Program-made: the position numbers and the translations under genes
Source of the DNA: Gemmatimonadota bacterium
GTDB lineage: Bacteria; Gemmatimonadota; Gemmatimonadetes; Gemmatimonadales; GWC2-71-9
DNA: 32,460 nucleotides
NCBI GenBank assembly: GCA_016794825.1
Contig: JAEUJH010000695.1
Coordinates: forward strand, 1-32,460
Reading direction: 5' to 3'
Notes under the pieces: model-generated
What the model saw: only the letters and a program-made list of their open reading frames with translations
Told to the model about the DNA's origin: nothing
The model's database searches: none
In this document: positions 15,747-23,535 of the stretch, one piece after another
Layout: each line of letters opens with the position of its first letter
Numbering within the stretch: the stretch's first letter is position 1

Positions 15747-17626
15747 CGAAGGTCTCCCGCCGGCGCGGTGTCGGCGTCGTCGAACACGAATCCCGCACAG
15801 TCGTGGCACCGATCGAGGGTCCGATCGAGCCCCATGAAGCAGCGCCGATCGTCGGGCGCGAGCCGCATCACCTTCCGGAGGAAGCGGCAGTCGCAGTCGA
15901 CCGTCGGCTGATAGATGGCCTCGAGGTAGTCGCGCGACGACTCCAGCACGTTGCGGAACCGGAGCTTGAGGCTCGGGGTGAGTTCCTGATTCTCCACCGA
16001 TAACTCCCGGCTCACCACGGCAAAGGCCTGGATCCGTTCGTACTTGATCGGATGCTCCCGATTGAATTCAAGCAGCGTTTCCCGCAGGGAGGCCTTGACG
16101 GTCCGCTCCGCGTGCTCGCGGTCGGCCCCGAATTCCTGCTCGATCCGGAAGAAGTCCGGAAAGATCAGGGCGCTCAGCGTGTCCCGTCCCTCGCCCGCCA
16201 CGATGATGTGGCGGATGTAGGGGTTCCGGCCGGCGAGTTGCTGCTCGAGCGTCGTGGGCACGACCTTCTCCGCGTTGAGCAGCTTGAACACCCGATCCTT
16301 CCGGGTCACCAGCTTCAGGGCCGAGCCGACGAACTCGCCCAGATCCCCCGTGTGGAACCATCCGTCGCCGGGGAGCGCCCTGGCCGTCGCCTCGGGATTC
16401 CGGAAATACCCCGGCATGACGTTGGGCCCTCGCACCAGGATCTCGCCATCGGGCGCCAGCCGGATCGTGACGCCGGGGATCGGATAGCCGACGACCCCGG
16501 CCTGGTCGCGTTCCTCGGTGGGGTCGGTGACGGTGCAGCACGGCGAGGTTTCCGTCAGCCCCCACCCCTCCTGCACCGGGATCCGCCGAGCCGCGAAGAA
16601 CGCCGACAGGTGACCCGGAAGGGGCGCGGCCGCCGTGAAGACGAACCGCAGGCCGCTGCGGAAGATCGGGACCTCGTCGTCCGGGTGGGTCTCCACGTGG
16701 CTGACCAGCTGCTGGAACAGCTTCGGCACGCTGAAGTAGACCGTGGGTCGGACCGCCAGCCAGTTGGCGAGCAGCCGGGGAAAGTCGCGACCGTGGCTGT
16801 CGTCGATCGCCAGCAGCGCGCCGTTGGCCAGGGCCGCGAACTTCTCGAAGTTCCCGCCGAAGCTGTGGTGCCACGGGAGGTACGAGAGGAACCGATCCTC
16901 GGGGGTCACCCGCCAGACGCCCGCCGACAGCGCGCGCTGCTGCGACAACAGGTTGTCGTGGGTGAGCAGGACGCCCTTGTTGAGCCCGGTGGTGCCCGAG
17001 GTGTAGAGCATCAGAGACGGCGTGAACGGATCGACCCCAGCGGCCCGATCCAGCCAGACCGCGGTGGTGCCGCGGGGCGCCGCCACCGCCACCTCCGCGA
17101 ACGCCGACACCGGGACTCCGTCCGCCCTCCCACTCCGCGGCGGATCGAAACTGGCCACCGCGCGGACCGACCCCGGAACCCCGGTCCGCGCGAGCTGACC
17201 CGGCTCGGCCACCAGCAGAACGGTCGGCGCGGCCTGCTCGACCAGCGCACGGGTCTGGTCCGCCGAGTATCCCGCGAAGATCGGAACATGGATCGCGCCC
17301 AACGCCGCGGCCGCGAACTCGGCCACCAACATCTCGCCCCGGTTGCCGGACACCGCCACCACCCGGTCTCCCACCTCGACGCCGACATCCTCCAACCAAC
17401 CGGCGGTGCCCGCCACCCGGGCGGCGAACTCCGACCACGAGGTCCCGCGCCATCCGGACGATCCCATCTCCTGAAACATCGGGCGGCCGCCCAGACGGGC
17501 GACCTGTCGCCGCAGCAACCCTCCCAGGGACTCCGGCGCGCCCGGGCACGCCGTGCCGCAACGAAGGATCCGATCCTCCCGAATCACCGCCGCCGCGTGG
17601 GCGGCCCGCTCAGAGGGCGGCGTCAT
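15743..17626 (-). CDS. AMP-forming acyl/aryl-CoA ligase with Cys-rich C-terminal tail (627 aa)
   Basis: It activates a carboxylic acid to its CoA thioester through an acyl-adenylate. ANL-superfamily motifs are all present: phosphate loop YTSGTTGLNKG (208-218), GWGLTE (354-359), HTGD (425-428), the KDR hinge (443-445) and a C-terminal lysine region (K554). The length is closer to long-chain acyl-CoA synthetases than to the roughly 520-aa benzoate-CoA ligases. The last 50 residues carry C578, C580, C596, C607 and C610, an unusual tail that could bind a metal. The substrate is not readable: benzoate, 4-hydroxybenzoate or a 2-hydroxy acid for the adjacent dehydratase-like module are options. The start is set at 17626 because GGGAG lies 8 nt upstream; ATG 17632 is the alternative. 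It overlaps the BadF-like gene by 17 nt. Confidence 0.85.
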   Translation of the reverse strand: MTPPSERAAHAAAVIREDRILRCGTACPGAPESLGGLLRRQVARLGGRPMFQEMGSSGWRGTSWSEFAARVAGTAGWLEDVGVEVGDRVVAVSGNRGEMLVAEFAAAALGAIHVPIFAGYSADQTRALVEQAAPTVLLVAEPGQLARTGVPGSVRAVASFDPPRSGRADGVPVSAFAEVAVAAPRGTTAVWLDRAAGVDPFTPSLMLYTSGTTGLNKGVLLTHDNLLSQQRALSAGVWRVTPEDRFLSYLPWHHSFGGNFEKFAALANGALLAIDDSHGRDFPRLLANWLAVRPTVYFSVPKLFQQLVSHVETHPDDEVPIFRSGLRFVFTAAAPLPGHLSAFFAARRIPVQEGWGLTETSPCCTVTDPTEERDQAGVVGYPIPGVTIRLAPDGEILVRGPNVMPGYFRNPEATARALPGDGWFHTGDLGEFVGSALKLVTRKDRVFKLLNAEKVVPTTLEQQLAGRNPYIRHIIVAGEGRDTLSALIFPDFFRIEQEFGADREHAERTVKASLRETLLEFNREHPIKYERIQAFAVVSRELSVENQELTPSLKLRFRNVLESSRDYLEAIYQPTVDCDCRFLRKVMRLAPDDRRCFMGLDRTLDRCHDCAGFVFDDADTAPAGDLR

Positions 17627-18434
17627 CGCCATCGCTCCCGGGTCCGGCCACCACCTCGACCGACGCGGCCCCGTCGCGCGCCGCCAGGGCCGCGCCGAAC
17701 GCGCCCATCTCCTGCGGATGCGGCGGCACCACCACGGCCCGGCCCAGCTGCTGCTCGAGCAGCCGAACCATGGTGGGATGGTGGCCAAAGACCCCACCGG
17801 TCGCCACCACGGTGCCCTGAAGCACGTCCATTTCGATGACGCGCTTGATCAGCGAGCGATAGGCCGCCTGGGCCAGGTCGCCGGGTCGCTTGCCCGCTCG
17901 GATCAGACTCAGCATCTCGGTGCCGGCGAAGACCGTGCAGAAACTCCCCAATTCGAGCGCCTCGGTGGCCGTCTGCGCCAACTCGTCGAGCTGCCCGATC
18001 GGGGTATCGAGGCGAAGCGCGATCTCCTCCAGGAAACTCCCGGTGCCCGCGGCGCATTTGCGGTTCATCCGGTGCGCCAGGCGCCGACCGTCGGGACCGA
18101 TCCGAATGACCTTGGCATCCTGGCCACCGAGATCGACCACGGTACTCGGACCCGGCACGTAATGCGCGACGCCCCGGGCATGGCAGTCGAGTTCGGTGCG
18201 GGATCCGCCGGCGAACGGAACCGATCCGCGCCCGAACCCGGTCGACCAGGTGGCCGCGATCCGACTCGAACTCAGGTCAGCGGCCCCCACCGCGAGATCG
18301 AGCGCCGATCGGGCGGCCGCGGCGAGATCGGCGCCGCTTCGGACCACGGCGGTCCCGAGGACCCGGGCCTGCTCGTCGATGACCGCGGCCTTGGTGTTCC
18401 AGGACCCGACGTCCACGCCGGCGAAGTAGCTCAT
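17610..18434 (-). CDS. BadF/BcrA/HgdC-type ATPase, canonical member of the second module
   Basis: This is an ASKHA-fold ATPase that drives low-potential electrons into a 2-hydroxyacyl-CoA dehydratase or aryl-CoA reductase. Motifs are the phosphate-1 loop GVDVGSWNTK (6-15), DLGGQD (101-106), KCAAGTG (126-132) with C127, and C166 in FCTVFAGTE. C127 and C166 are the positions recalled for the subunit-bridging [4Fe-4S] of HgdC. The ATP-binding GG motif near 213 is followed by an ATGGVFGHHP loop. It belongs to a module of two ATPases and two HgdB/BcrB-like subunits that is distinct from the bzdNOPQ set of the same operon. It overlaps its upstream neighbour by ATGA. Confidence 0.85.
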   Translation of the reverse strand: MSYFAGVDVGSWNTKAAVIDEQARVLGTAVVRSGADLAAAARSALDLAVGAADLSSSRIAATWSTGFGRGSVPFAGGSRTELDCHARGVAHYVPGPSTVVDLGGQDAKVIRIGPDGRRLAHRMNRKCAAGTGSFLEEIALRLDTPIGQLDELAQTATEALELGSFCTVFAGTEMLSLIRAGKRPGDLAQAAYRSLIKRVIEMDVLQGTVVATGGVFGHHPTMVRLLEQQLGRAVVVPPHPQEMGAFGAALAARDGAASVEVVAGPGSDGDDAAL

Positions 18435-19669
18435 CGTGACCCTCGCGCGGTCGCTCCCCGGTCGGCCAGCAGTTCCACGAAACCCTCGACATTGGTGCGG
18501 GCCTGCTCGTCCGAAAAACAGCGCAGGTCGTTGACGTCCCCGTCCAGCACCAGGGTCGGCAGGCCCAACCGATCGCCCAGCCGCTGGGGCATCCCGTACC
18601 GCGTGTTGGAGTTGTTGGGGCAGGTTCGGCAGTCGTGGAAGATCAGCCCATCGACCTGATAGAAACGGGCCATCCGTTCGAGATAGCGCTCCTTGGGCTC
18701 CTCGGACCGGACGATGAACAGCTCCAGCGACGCCCGGGCCATCGACCGGAACGGCTCCGCCGGGTCGAGGGCGGCAAAGACCCAGCTGTTGCAGTACGTG
18801 GAGGCCACCACCGCCGTGTGGAACTCCTCGAACAGGCTCCCCAGCGCCCGGAGCCGGCCCCAGATGGGCATCCCGTCCCAGAAGACCCGGAAGGCTTCAC
18901 CGGGAATGGCCGCGTGCCGAGCCCCGGCCCGCGACTCGAGTTCCTCGAGCAGGACCTCGTAATAGTCGCAGGCCTCGGGCGCACCCCGCAGCACCACCGC
19001 TGGCCCCATGTGGACCGTGCCGTCGAAGAAGGTCAGGGGCGCGGGCCGGTGCGTGGCCGTGTCGAGGCAGGCACCCCAGAGGTCGGAGAGCCGGCGGGAC
19101 AACCGCACCGCCTCGGACAGCGCGGTTGGGTCGAGGCGCCGGCCGGCCACCTGCTCGAGCGGCGCCACCAACGCCTCCAGCTGAACCGTCACTCCGTCGA
19201 CGTCGGCCTCGCGGACCTCGTCGACATAACGGGGCGAGCGGACGCCGACCACCGGGACTCCCCACCGCCGGCCGTACCACTCGAACCAGTCGCGCACGTC
19301 GCGACACTGATTGGTGTTGAAGACCAGCACATCGGCCTTCGGCACCTCGGTCAGCCCATAGGTGGCCAGCGGCGTCTCCCCAGCCCGAAAGGCCCCGATG
19401 TCGCTGGTCAGATAGGAACAGATGTCCTGACTGTACCCCAGGGCGTGCGCCCGCGGCATGACGTGGTTGGCCCGGCGGGAGGCACCGAGCATGGCGGCAT
19501 GGTTCTCCGGGAAAAACACCTGAAAGCCCAGGGCGCGGAGCAACTCGGCGGGACCCACGCTGGTGCACCAGGCCACCGGGGCCGACCGGTCCCGGGCGGC
19601 CTGGCCCAGCGCGGAAAAGTAGTTCGCCATCACGGACTTGAGGGCGGCGGCGCTGGCCAATTGGGTCAT
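18431..19669 (-). CDS. 2-hydroxyacyl-CoA dehydratase / aryl-CoA reductase subunit of the second module (412 aa)
   Basis: It belongs to the HgdB/FldB/BcrB family. All three family cysteines that hold a [4Fe-4S] cluster are present: C35 (VAWCTSVGPAELLRALG), C84 (YSQDICSYL) and C347 (HDCRTCP, with an extra C350). The PENHAAM segment (54-60) and TYCNSW (291-296) are also family-like. The length agrees with dehydratase D-component subunits and with BcrB/BzdO. Its partner is the PanE-fused homologue at 20438-22741, which lacks one of the three cysteines. The start is ATG at 19669, overlapping the preceding stop (ATGA). Whether the substrate is aromatic or a 2-hydroxyacyl-CoA cannot be decided from sequence alone. 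Confidence 0.83.
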   Translation of the reverse strand: MTQLASAAALKSVMANYFSALGQAARDRSAPVAWCTSVGPAELLRALGFQVFFPENHAAMLGASRRANHVMPRAHALGYSQDICSYLTSDIGAFRAGETPLATYGLTEVPKADVLVFNTNQCRDVRDWFEWYGRRWGVPVVGVRSPRYVDEVREADVDGVTVQLEALVAPLEQVAGRRLDPTALSEAVRLSRRLSDLWGACLDTATHRPAPLTFFDGTVHMGPAVVLRGAPEACDYYEVLLEELESRAGARHAAIPGEAFRVFWDGMPIWGRLRALGSLFEEFHTAVVASTYCNSWVFAALDPAEPFRSMARASLELFIVRSEEPKERYLERMARFYQVDGLIFHDCRTCPNNSNTRYGMPQRLGDRLGLPTLVLDGDVNDLRCFSDEQARTNVEGFVELLADRGATARGSR

Positions 19670-20451
19670 GAGGGCCTCACCAGGAGCGCCGCGCCATGGG
19701 CGGCGGTGTAGATCGGATCGGGGGCCGCCACCACGGACACCCCGGCCAGGGATTCGATGGCGCGGAGCACGCCCGGGAAATACTCGGCCACGCCGCCGGC
19801 GGCGACGACCGGGGGATCCAGGTCGCCAATTTCGACCACCCGCTCGGCGATCGACCGCATCGACCCCAGCGCCACGTCCTCGAGGCTGGCCCCGTCCCGG
19901 AGCCGCTCGAGGATCCCGGTTCCGGAGAACACCGAGCAGTAGCTGCTGACCGACGCCGCCGCCGTGGCCGCCGAGGCCAGGTCCTGCAATCGGGTCGGAT
20001 GAACGTCGAGGTGCCGGGCGGCGAACATCAGGAAACTGCCGACCCCGACCGCGCACCGCCGAACCCGCTGGATGTTCCGTGGGGTTCCATCCGATCCGAC
20101 CGCGATGACCTGCGGTTCGTGACCCCCGAGGACCACCAGCGTCATGCGCCCGCGGACGTGGTGCCAGGCTCCCGCCGCGTGACAGACCGACTCGGCCAAC
20201 CGCGTCGCGGCGTGAGGTACCCGGTCCGGGGCGAACCCGGTGGCGCCGATCACGGCCAGATCCGCCTCGCCCGCGCGCGCGTCCTCGAGGGCCGCCCTCA
20301 GCGCCTCGTAGGCGCGGTCCTGGAAGTATCCCCGCGTCGGCACCGACGCCCGGCCCAGGATCCGTCGATCCTCCGCGACGACCACCGCCTTCACGTACTC
20401 GGTGCCGACGTCCACCCCGGCCGTGACCAGGCCCAGCTCAGTGGTCGCCAT
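19666..20451 (-). CDS. Divergent BadF/BcrD-type ATPase-like subunit of the second module
   Basis: This 261-residue ASKHA-fold homologue keeps the first phosphate loop (GVDVGTEYVK, 12-21) and the two cluster cysteines (C133 and C172, the same 39-residue spacing as its paralogues). However, the usual GGQD reads GGHEP (109-113) and the usual CAAGTG reads CAVGVG (133-138). ATP hydrolysis may thus be weak or lost. It probably pairs with the canonical ATPase at 17610-18434 as a heterodimer, like BcrA-BcrD, rather than the HgdC homodimer. It overlaps the fusion gene by 14 nt and the following subunit gene by 4 nt. Confidence 0.8.
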   Translation of the reverse strand: MATTELGLVTAGVDVGTEYVKAVVVAEDRRILGRASVPTRGYFQDRAYEALRAALEDARAGEADLAVIGATGFAPDRVPHAATRLAESVCHAAGAWHHVRGRMTLVVLGGHEPQVIAVGSDGTPRNIQRVRRCAVGVGSFLMFAARHLDVHPTRLQDLASAATAAASVSSYCSVFSGTGILERLRDGASLEDVALGSMRSIAERVVEIGDLDPPVVAAGGVAEYFPGVLRAIESLAGVSVVAAPDPIYTAAHGAALLVRPS

Positions 20452-22741
20452 CGGATCCCTCCTGCTGCCCGGCCCCGACGAGGACGTTGGCGGGCGTCGT
20501 GTCCTCCACCATCGCGCGGAATCGATCGAGGGAGAAGAGTCGCTCGTCGTGCGAATCGGCCTCGACCACCGCGGCCGGCACGCCGGTTCGCCGTTGCAGC
20601 CGGCGGGCCAGACCGTACCGGACGTGGCTGGTCTGGGGCGCGGTGCGGCAATCATGGAGAACGGCCAGATCGATCCCGTGCTCATCCAGTTGCGCCGCCA
20701 GGAAGCCAAGCTGGAACTCGTCGGACCGATTGGCGAACACCTCCGCGTACGTCCTGGCGAGGCTGGCGACCGGATCGTCCGCGTCGAGGCCCCGGAGCAC
20801 GAACGACTCGCAGAACGTCGAGGCCACCACCGCGACGCCCCGCTCCTCCAAGTACTTCGAGAGCGGGCGGAGCGCGCACCAGAGCGGCGGCCCGTCCCAG
20901 TACCAACGGCGCCTTTCCGGCGTCACCGCGCCCACCCCCCGGGCCAACCGATCGTCCACCTCGTCCCGCAGCATCCGATAGTAGGCCACCGCCTCCGGCG
21001 TCCCCCGGAGCAGCACCATCGGCGCGACGTGCACCAGCGTGTCGAAGAAGGTCAGCGGAGCCGGCGCCGCCCGAGCCCGGTCGAGCACCTCGTTCCAGAG
21101 GCTGGCGGCTTCGCCGGTGAGGCTCACGATCTCGCTCAGCCGATCGAGGTCGAGCGTCCGACCCGCGATCCGCTCGAGGCGCTCGACCAACCGGAGTACC
21201 TGGTGCACGGCCGCCTGCTCATCGATCCGTTCGAGCAGATCGAGTTCCGCCGGCGGATTGAGGCCGACGACCGGGACCTCGAAATGCCGGCCGTAGAAGC
21301 GGAACCAGTCGATCAGGGCCCGTCCCGTGTTGGTGCTGTAGACGACCACGTCCGGTCGCGGCGGCGCCACGCCGTGCGCCCGTTGCAGCGGGCTGTCTCC
21401 GCTAACCAGGGCCCCGAGGTCGAGGCGCATCGCCGAATTGGAGAGCTGGGAAAACCCGAGCGCGGCCGCCTTGCTGAGGTAGGGACCGCCCTGCCGGCTG
21501 GCCGCGATCAACGCGGCATGGTTCTCCGGCAGATAGGGCACCAGGTCGAGGCCCCGCAGGATCTCGACCGGGCCGAGGCTGGTGCAGCACGCCACCTTGC
21601 GGGCCGGATCGGCCCCCGCGGCGGCCAGATCGCGGTAGTAGTCGCCGACCAGTTCCTTGAGCTTGCGAGTGCTCTCGAGCGGGGGGCCACTCGGGCGCAT
21701 CCCGCCGCCGGACCCGCGGGCAAAGGCCGGCACCCGCGTCCCGCCGGATGCGGGGCTCGGTCGCTCCGCGGGAACGGTCCGTGCCGCCGCCTCCCGCGCG
21801 ATCCGCTGGCTCCGCAGGAACGTGTGCCGCTCCCGGGAGTGGATGAACCGGACCAGCGCCGCGTTATGCGGAGCGCCGAGACCGAGGCGCGCGGCCTCCC
21901 CGACGACCGCGCCGTTGATCGCGTCGACCTCGGTCCGCCGGCCGCGCGCCAGATCCTGCCACATCGACGGCCGGTTGTTGCCGAGCGCGGTGAGCGAGCC
22001 CATCAAGGGTCGAAACGGGTCGGCCTCGTCGACGATCGGGACGCCGCGGGCCCGCATCACCGCCAGAATCTCGTCCGCCAGGTCCCGCATGAACGCCAGC
22101 AGATCCTCGTCGCCGAGGATCTCGCGACACGACAGCCCGGTCAGGGCGGACACCGGGTTGATGACCGCGTTATGGAGCAGCTTCTGCCACACCACATGGT
22201 CGATCCGGGTCACGATGTCGGTTTCCAGGCCGCTCGCGGCGAAGAGCCGGCCAATGGCCTCGATGTCCGCGGTCACGGCGCCGGCGAGCGGCGCGATCTG
22301 GATCGGCTTGACGCCCTTGCGGTACCGCAACCGCCCGGGCCCGGCGTGCTGAACGCTGTGATAGGTGATCCCGCAGAGGACCCGCTCGGGTCCGACCAGC
22401 TCGGCGATTCGCTCGGCGTTCCCGATCCCGTTCTGCATCGAGAGGAAGCGGGTTCCGGGATGGGTCGCCGGCAGCCCCTCCCGCACCGCGGGCTCCGTCT
22501 GGTAGGTCTTGACCGCGATGAACACCAGGTCGAACGGCGCCTCGCCGGCGACGCTCGTGACCACCCGGACCGGCACCCGAACCTCCGGTTCGCCCGCCTG
22601 GGATATCAACAACCCCTGGTCCGTGAGCAATCGGGCCCGGGCCACGTTGGGATCGAGCAGCGCCACGTCCACGCCGGCCCGCGACAGGCAGGCGCCCACG
22701 TAGCCGCCCAGCGCACCCGCACCCAGGATCAGGACTCTCAT
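20438..22741 (-). CDS. Fusion of a ketopantoate-reductase-type domain with a 2-hydroxyacyl-CoA dehydratase / aryl-CoA reductase subunit (767 aa)
   Basis: Residues 1-305 form a complete PanE/ApbA-type NAD(P)-dependent 2-oxoacid reductase: GAGALGG (7-13) nucleotide loop, N104 in SMQNGIGN, K187 and N191/N195 in WQKLLHNAVINPVSAL, E271 in RRTEVDAINGAVV. Residues 306-355 are a Gly/Pro/Ala-rich linker. Residues 356-767 form an HgdB/BcrB-family subunit with C386 (or C385) and C698 (HDCRTAP), but the middle family cysteine is missing (SQLSNSAMR at 431-439 where the sister protein has SQDICSYLT). There is no stop or frame break between the parts. An internal ATG (M348, 21700) has no good ribosome-binding site. 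The fusion suggests coupled chemistry, perhaps 2-oxoacid to 2-hydroxyacid to enoyl-CoA, but this is inference. Confidence 0.85.
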   Translation of the reverse strand: MRVLILGAGALGGYVGACLSRAGVDVALLDPNVARARLLTDQGLLISQAGEPEVRVPVRVVTSVAGEAPFDLVFIAVKTYQTEPAVREGLPATHPGTRFLSMQNGIGNAERIAELVGPERVLCGITYHSVQHAGPGRLRYRKGVKPIQIAPLAGAVTADIEAIGRLFAASGLETDIVTRIDHVVWQKLLHNAVINPVSALTGLSCREILGDEDLLAFMRDLADEILAVMRARGVPIVDEADPFRPLMGSLTALGNNRPSMWQDLARGRRTEVDAINGAVVGEAARLGLGAPHNAALVRFIHSRERHTFLRSQRIAREAAARTVPAERPSPASGGTRVPAFARGSGGGMRPSGPPLESTRKLKELVGDYYRDLAAAGADPARKVACCTSLGPVEILRGLDLVPYLPENHAALIAASRQGGPYLSKAAALGFSQLSNSAMRLDLGALVSGDSPLQRAHGVAPPRPDVVVYSTNTGRALIDWFRFYGRHFEVPVVGLNPPAELDLLERIDEQAAVHQVLRLVERLERIAGRTLDLDRLSEIVSLTGEAASLWNEVLDRARAAPAPLTFFDTLVHVAPMVLLRGTPEAVAYYRMLRDEVDDRLARGVGAVTPERRRWYWDGPPLWCALRPLSKYLEERGVAVVASTFCESFVLRGLDADDPVASLARTYAEVFANRSDEFQLGFLAAQLDEHGIDLAVLHDCRTAPQTSHVRYGLARRLQRRTGVPAAVVEADSHDERLFSLDRFRAMVEDTTPANVLVGAGQQEGSDGDH

Positions 22742-22763
22742 TGCGTGCCTCGCTCCCGCCCGG

Positions 22764-23531
22764 CTAGCGATTGCCCCAGGCCGGCCGTCGTTTGTCGTAG
22801 AACGACGCGATCCCTTCCCTGACATCATCGAGCCGCATCAGCTCGTCCAGAAAGACCCGCTCCGCCTCGCGGTGCGCCTCGGCGAACGGTCGCCCCTGGA
22901 GCCGCCGAAGGCATCCGACGTTGAGCCGCATCACCGCCGGACTGGCCCGCCGGCAATCGTCCAGCACCGCTTCGACCCGGGCCGCCAGCCCGTCGGGCTC
23001 GACGATCGCCGACACCAGACCCATCGCCTCCATCTCGGCCGCCGAACAGGTTCGTCCCGTGCTGGTCAACTCGACCGCGCGCCCCAACCCGACGCGCTGC
23101 GCCAGCCAGGCCACTCCCACGGGCGCGAAGAACCCGAGCCGAATCTCCGGTTGGCCAAACCGGGCCCGCGGCGTGGCGATCAGCACATCGGCCATCAGGG
23201 CCAGCTCGAACCCGGCGCCCAAGGCCGCCCCGTCCACCGCCATGACGATCGGCAGGTCCAGCGATCCCAGCCGGTCGAACAGGGCGCTGAACGCCGCGAT
23301 CATCGCTGGCGCGTTCTCGGGTCGGTGTTCACCGACATCCGCGCCGGCGGAGAACGCGGTCCCGTTCGCGCCGACGGCCACCGCGACCAGGGTGCGGTCG
23401 GCGGCGGCCCGATCCAGGGCCTCGGCGCATTGGGTCATCAGCGCACCGGTCAGGATGTTGTGCGGCGGGGCGTCGAGGGTGAGGTACCCGACCGCGCCCT
23501 GGACCCGATAGTCGACTCGTCCGCCGCTCAT
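22764..23531 (-). CDS. dch: Cyclohexa-1,5-diene-1-carbonyl-CoA hydratase
   Basis: This crotonase-family protein of 255 aa has oxyanion-hole segments FSAGADVGEH (60-69) and DGAALGAGFEL (100-110). The SAGADVGEHRPE stretch and the length fit Dch/BzdW, which adds water to the dienoyl-CoA made by benzoyl-CoA reductase to give 6-hydroxycyclohex-1-ene-1-carbonyl-CoA, the substrate of Had. The ATG at 23531 follows GATGAGGG, 4 nt after the stop of the hydrolase gene. An upstream in-frame ATG at 23603 would overlap the hydrolase gene deeply and is not favoured. A generic enoyl-CoA hydratase is the fallback, but the operon context supports Dch. Confidence 0.83.
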   Translation of the reverse strand: MSGGRVDYRVQGAVGYLTLDAPPHNILTGALMTQCAEALDRAAADRTLVAVAVGANGTAFSAGADVGEHRPENAPAMIAAFSALFDRLGSLDLPIVMAVDGAALGAGFELALMADVLIATPRARFGQPEIRLGFFAPVGVAWLAQRVGLGRAVELTSTGRTCSAAEMEAMGLVSAIVEPDGLAARVEAVLDDCRRASPAVMRLNVGCLRRLQGRPFAEAHREAERVFLDELMRLDDVREGIASFYDKRRPAWGNR

Positions 23532-23535
23532 GCCC

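Noticed and set aside
17627-17797. Extension of the ligase start to 17797
   Set aside because: The added residues are Trp/Arg-rich noise inside the BadF-like gene; a ribosome-binding site fits ATG 17626.
20438-21700. Separate gene starting at the internal ATG of the fusion (21700)
   Set aside because: No stop lies between the two domains and no Shine-Dalgarno sequence precedes the ATG, so a single fused protein is the simpler reading. Internal initiation cannot be fully excluded.
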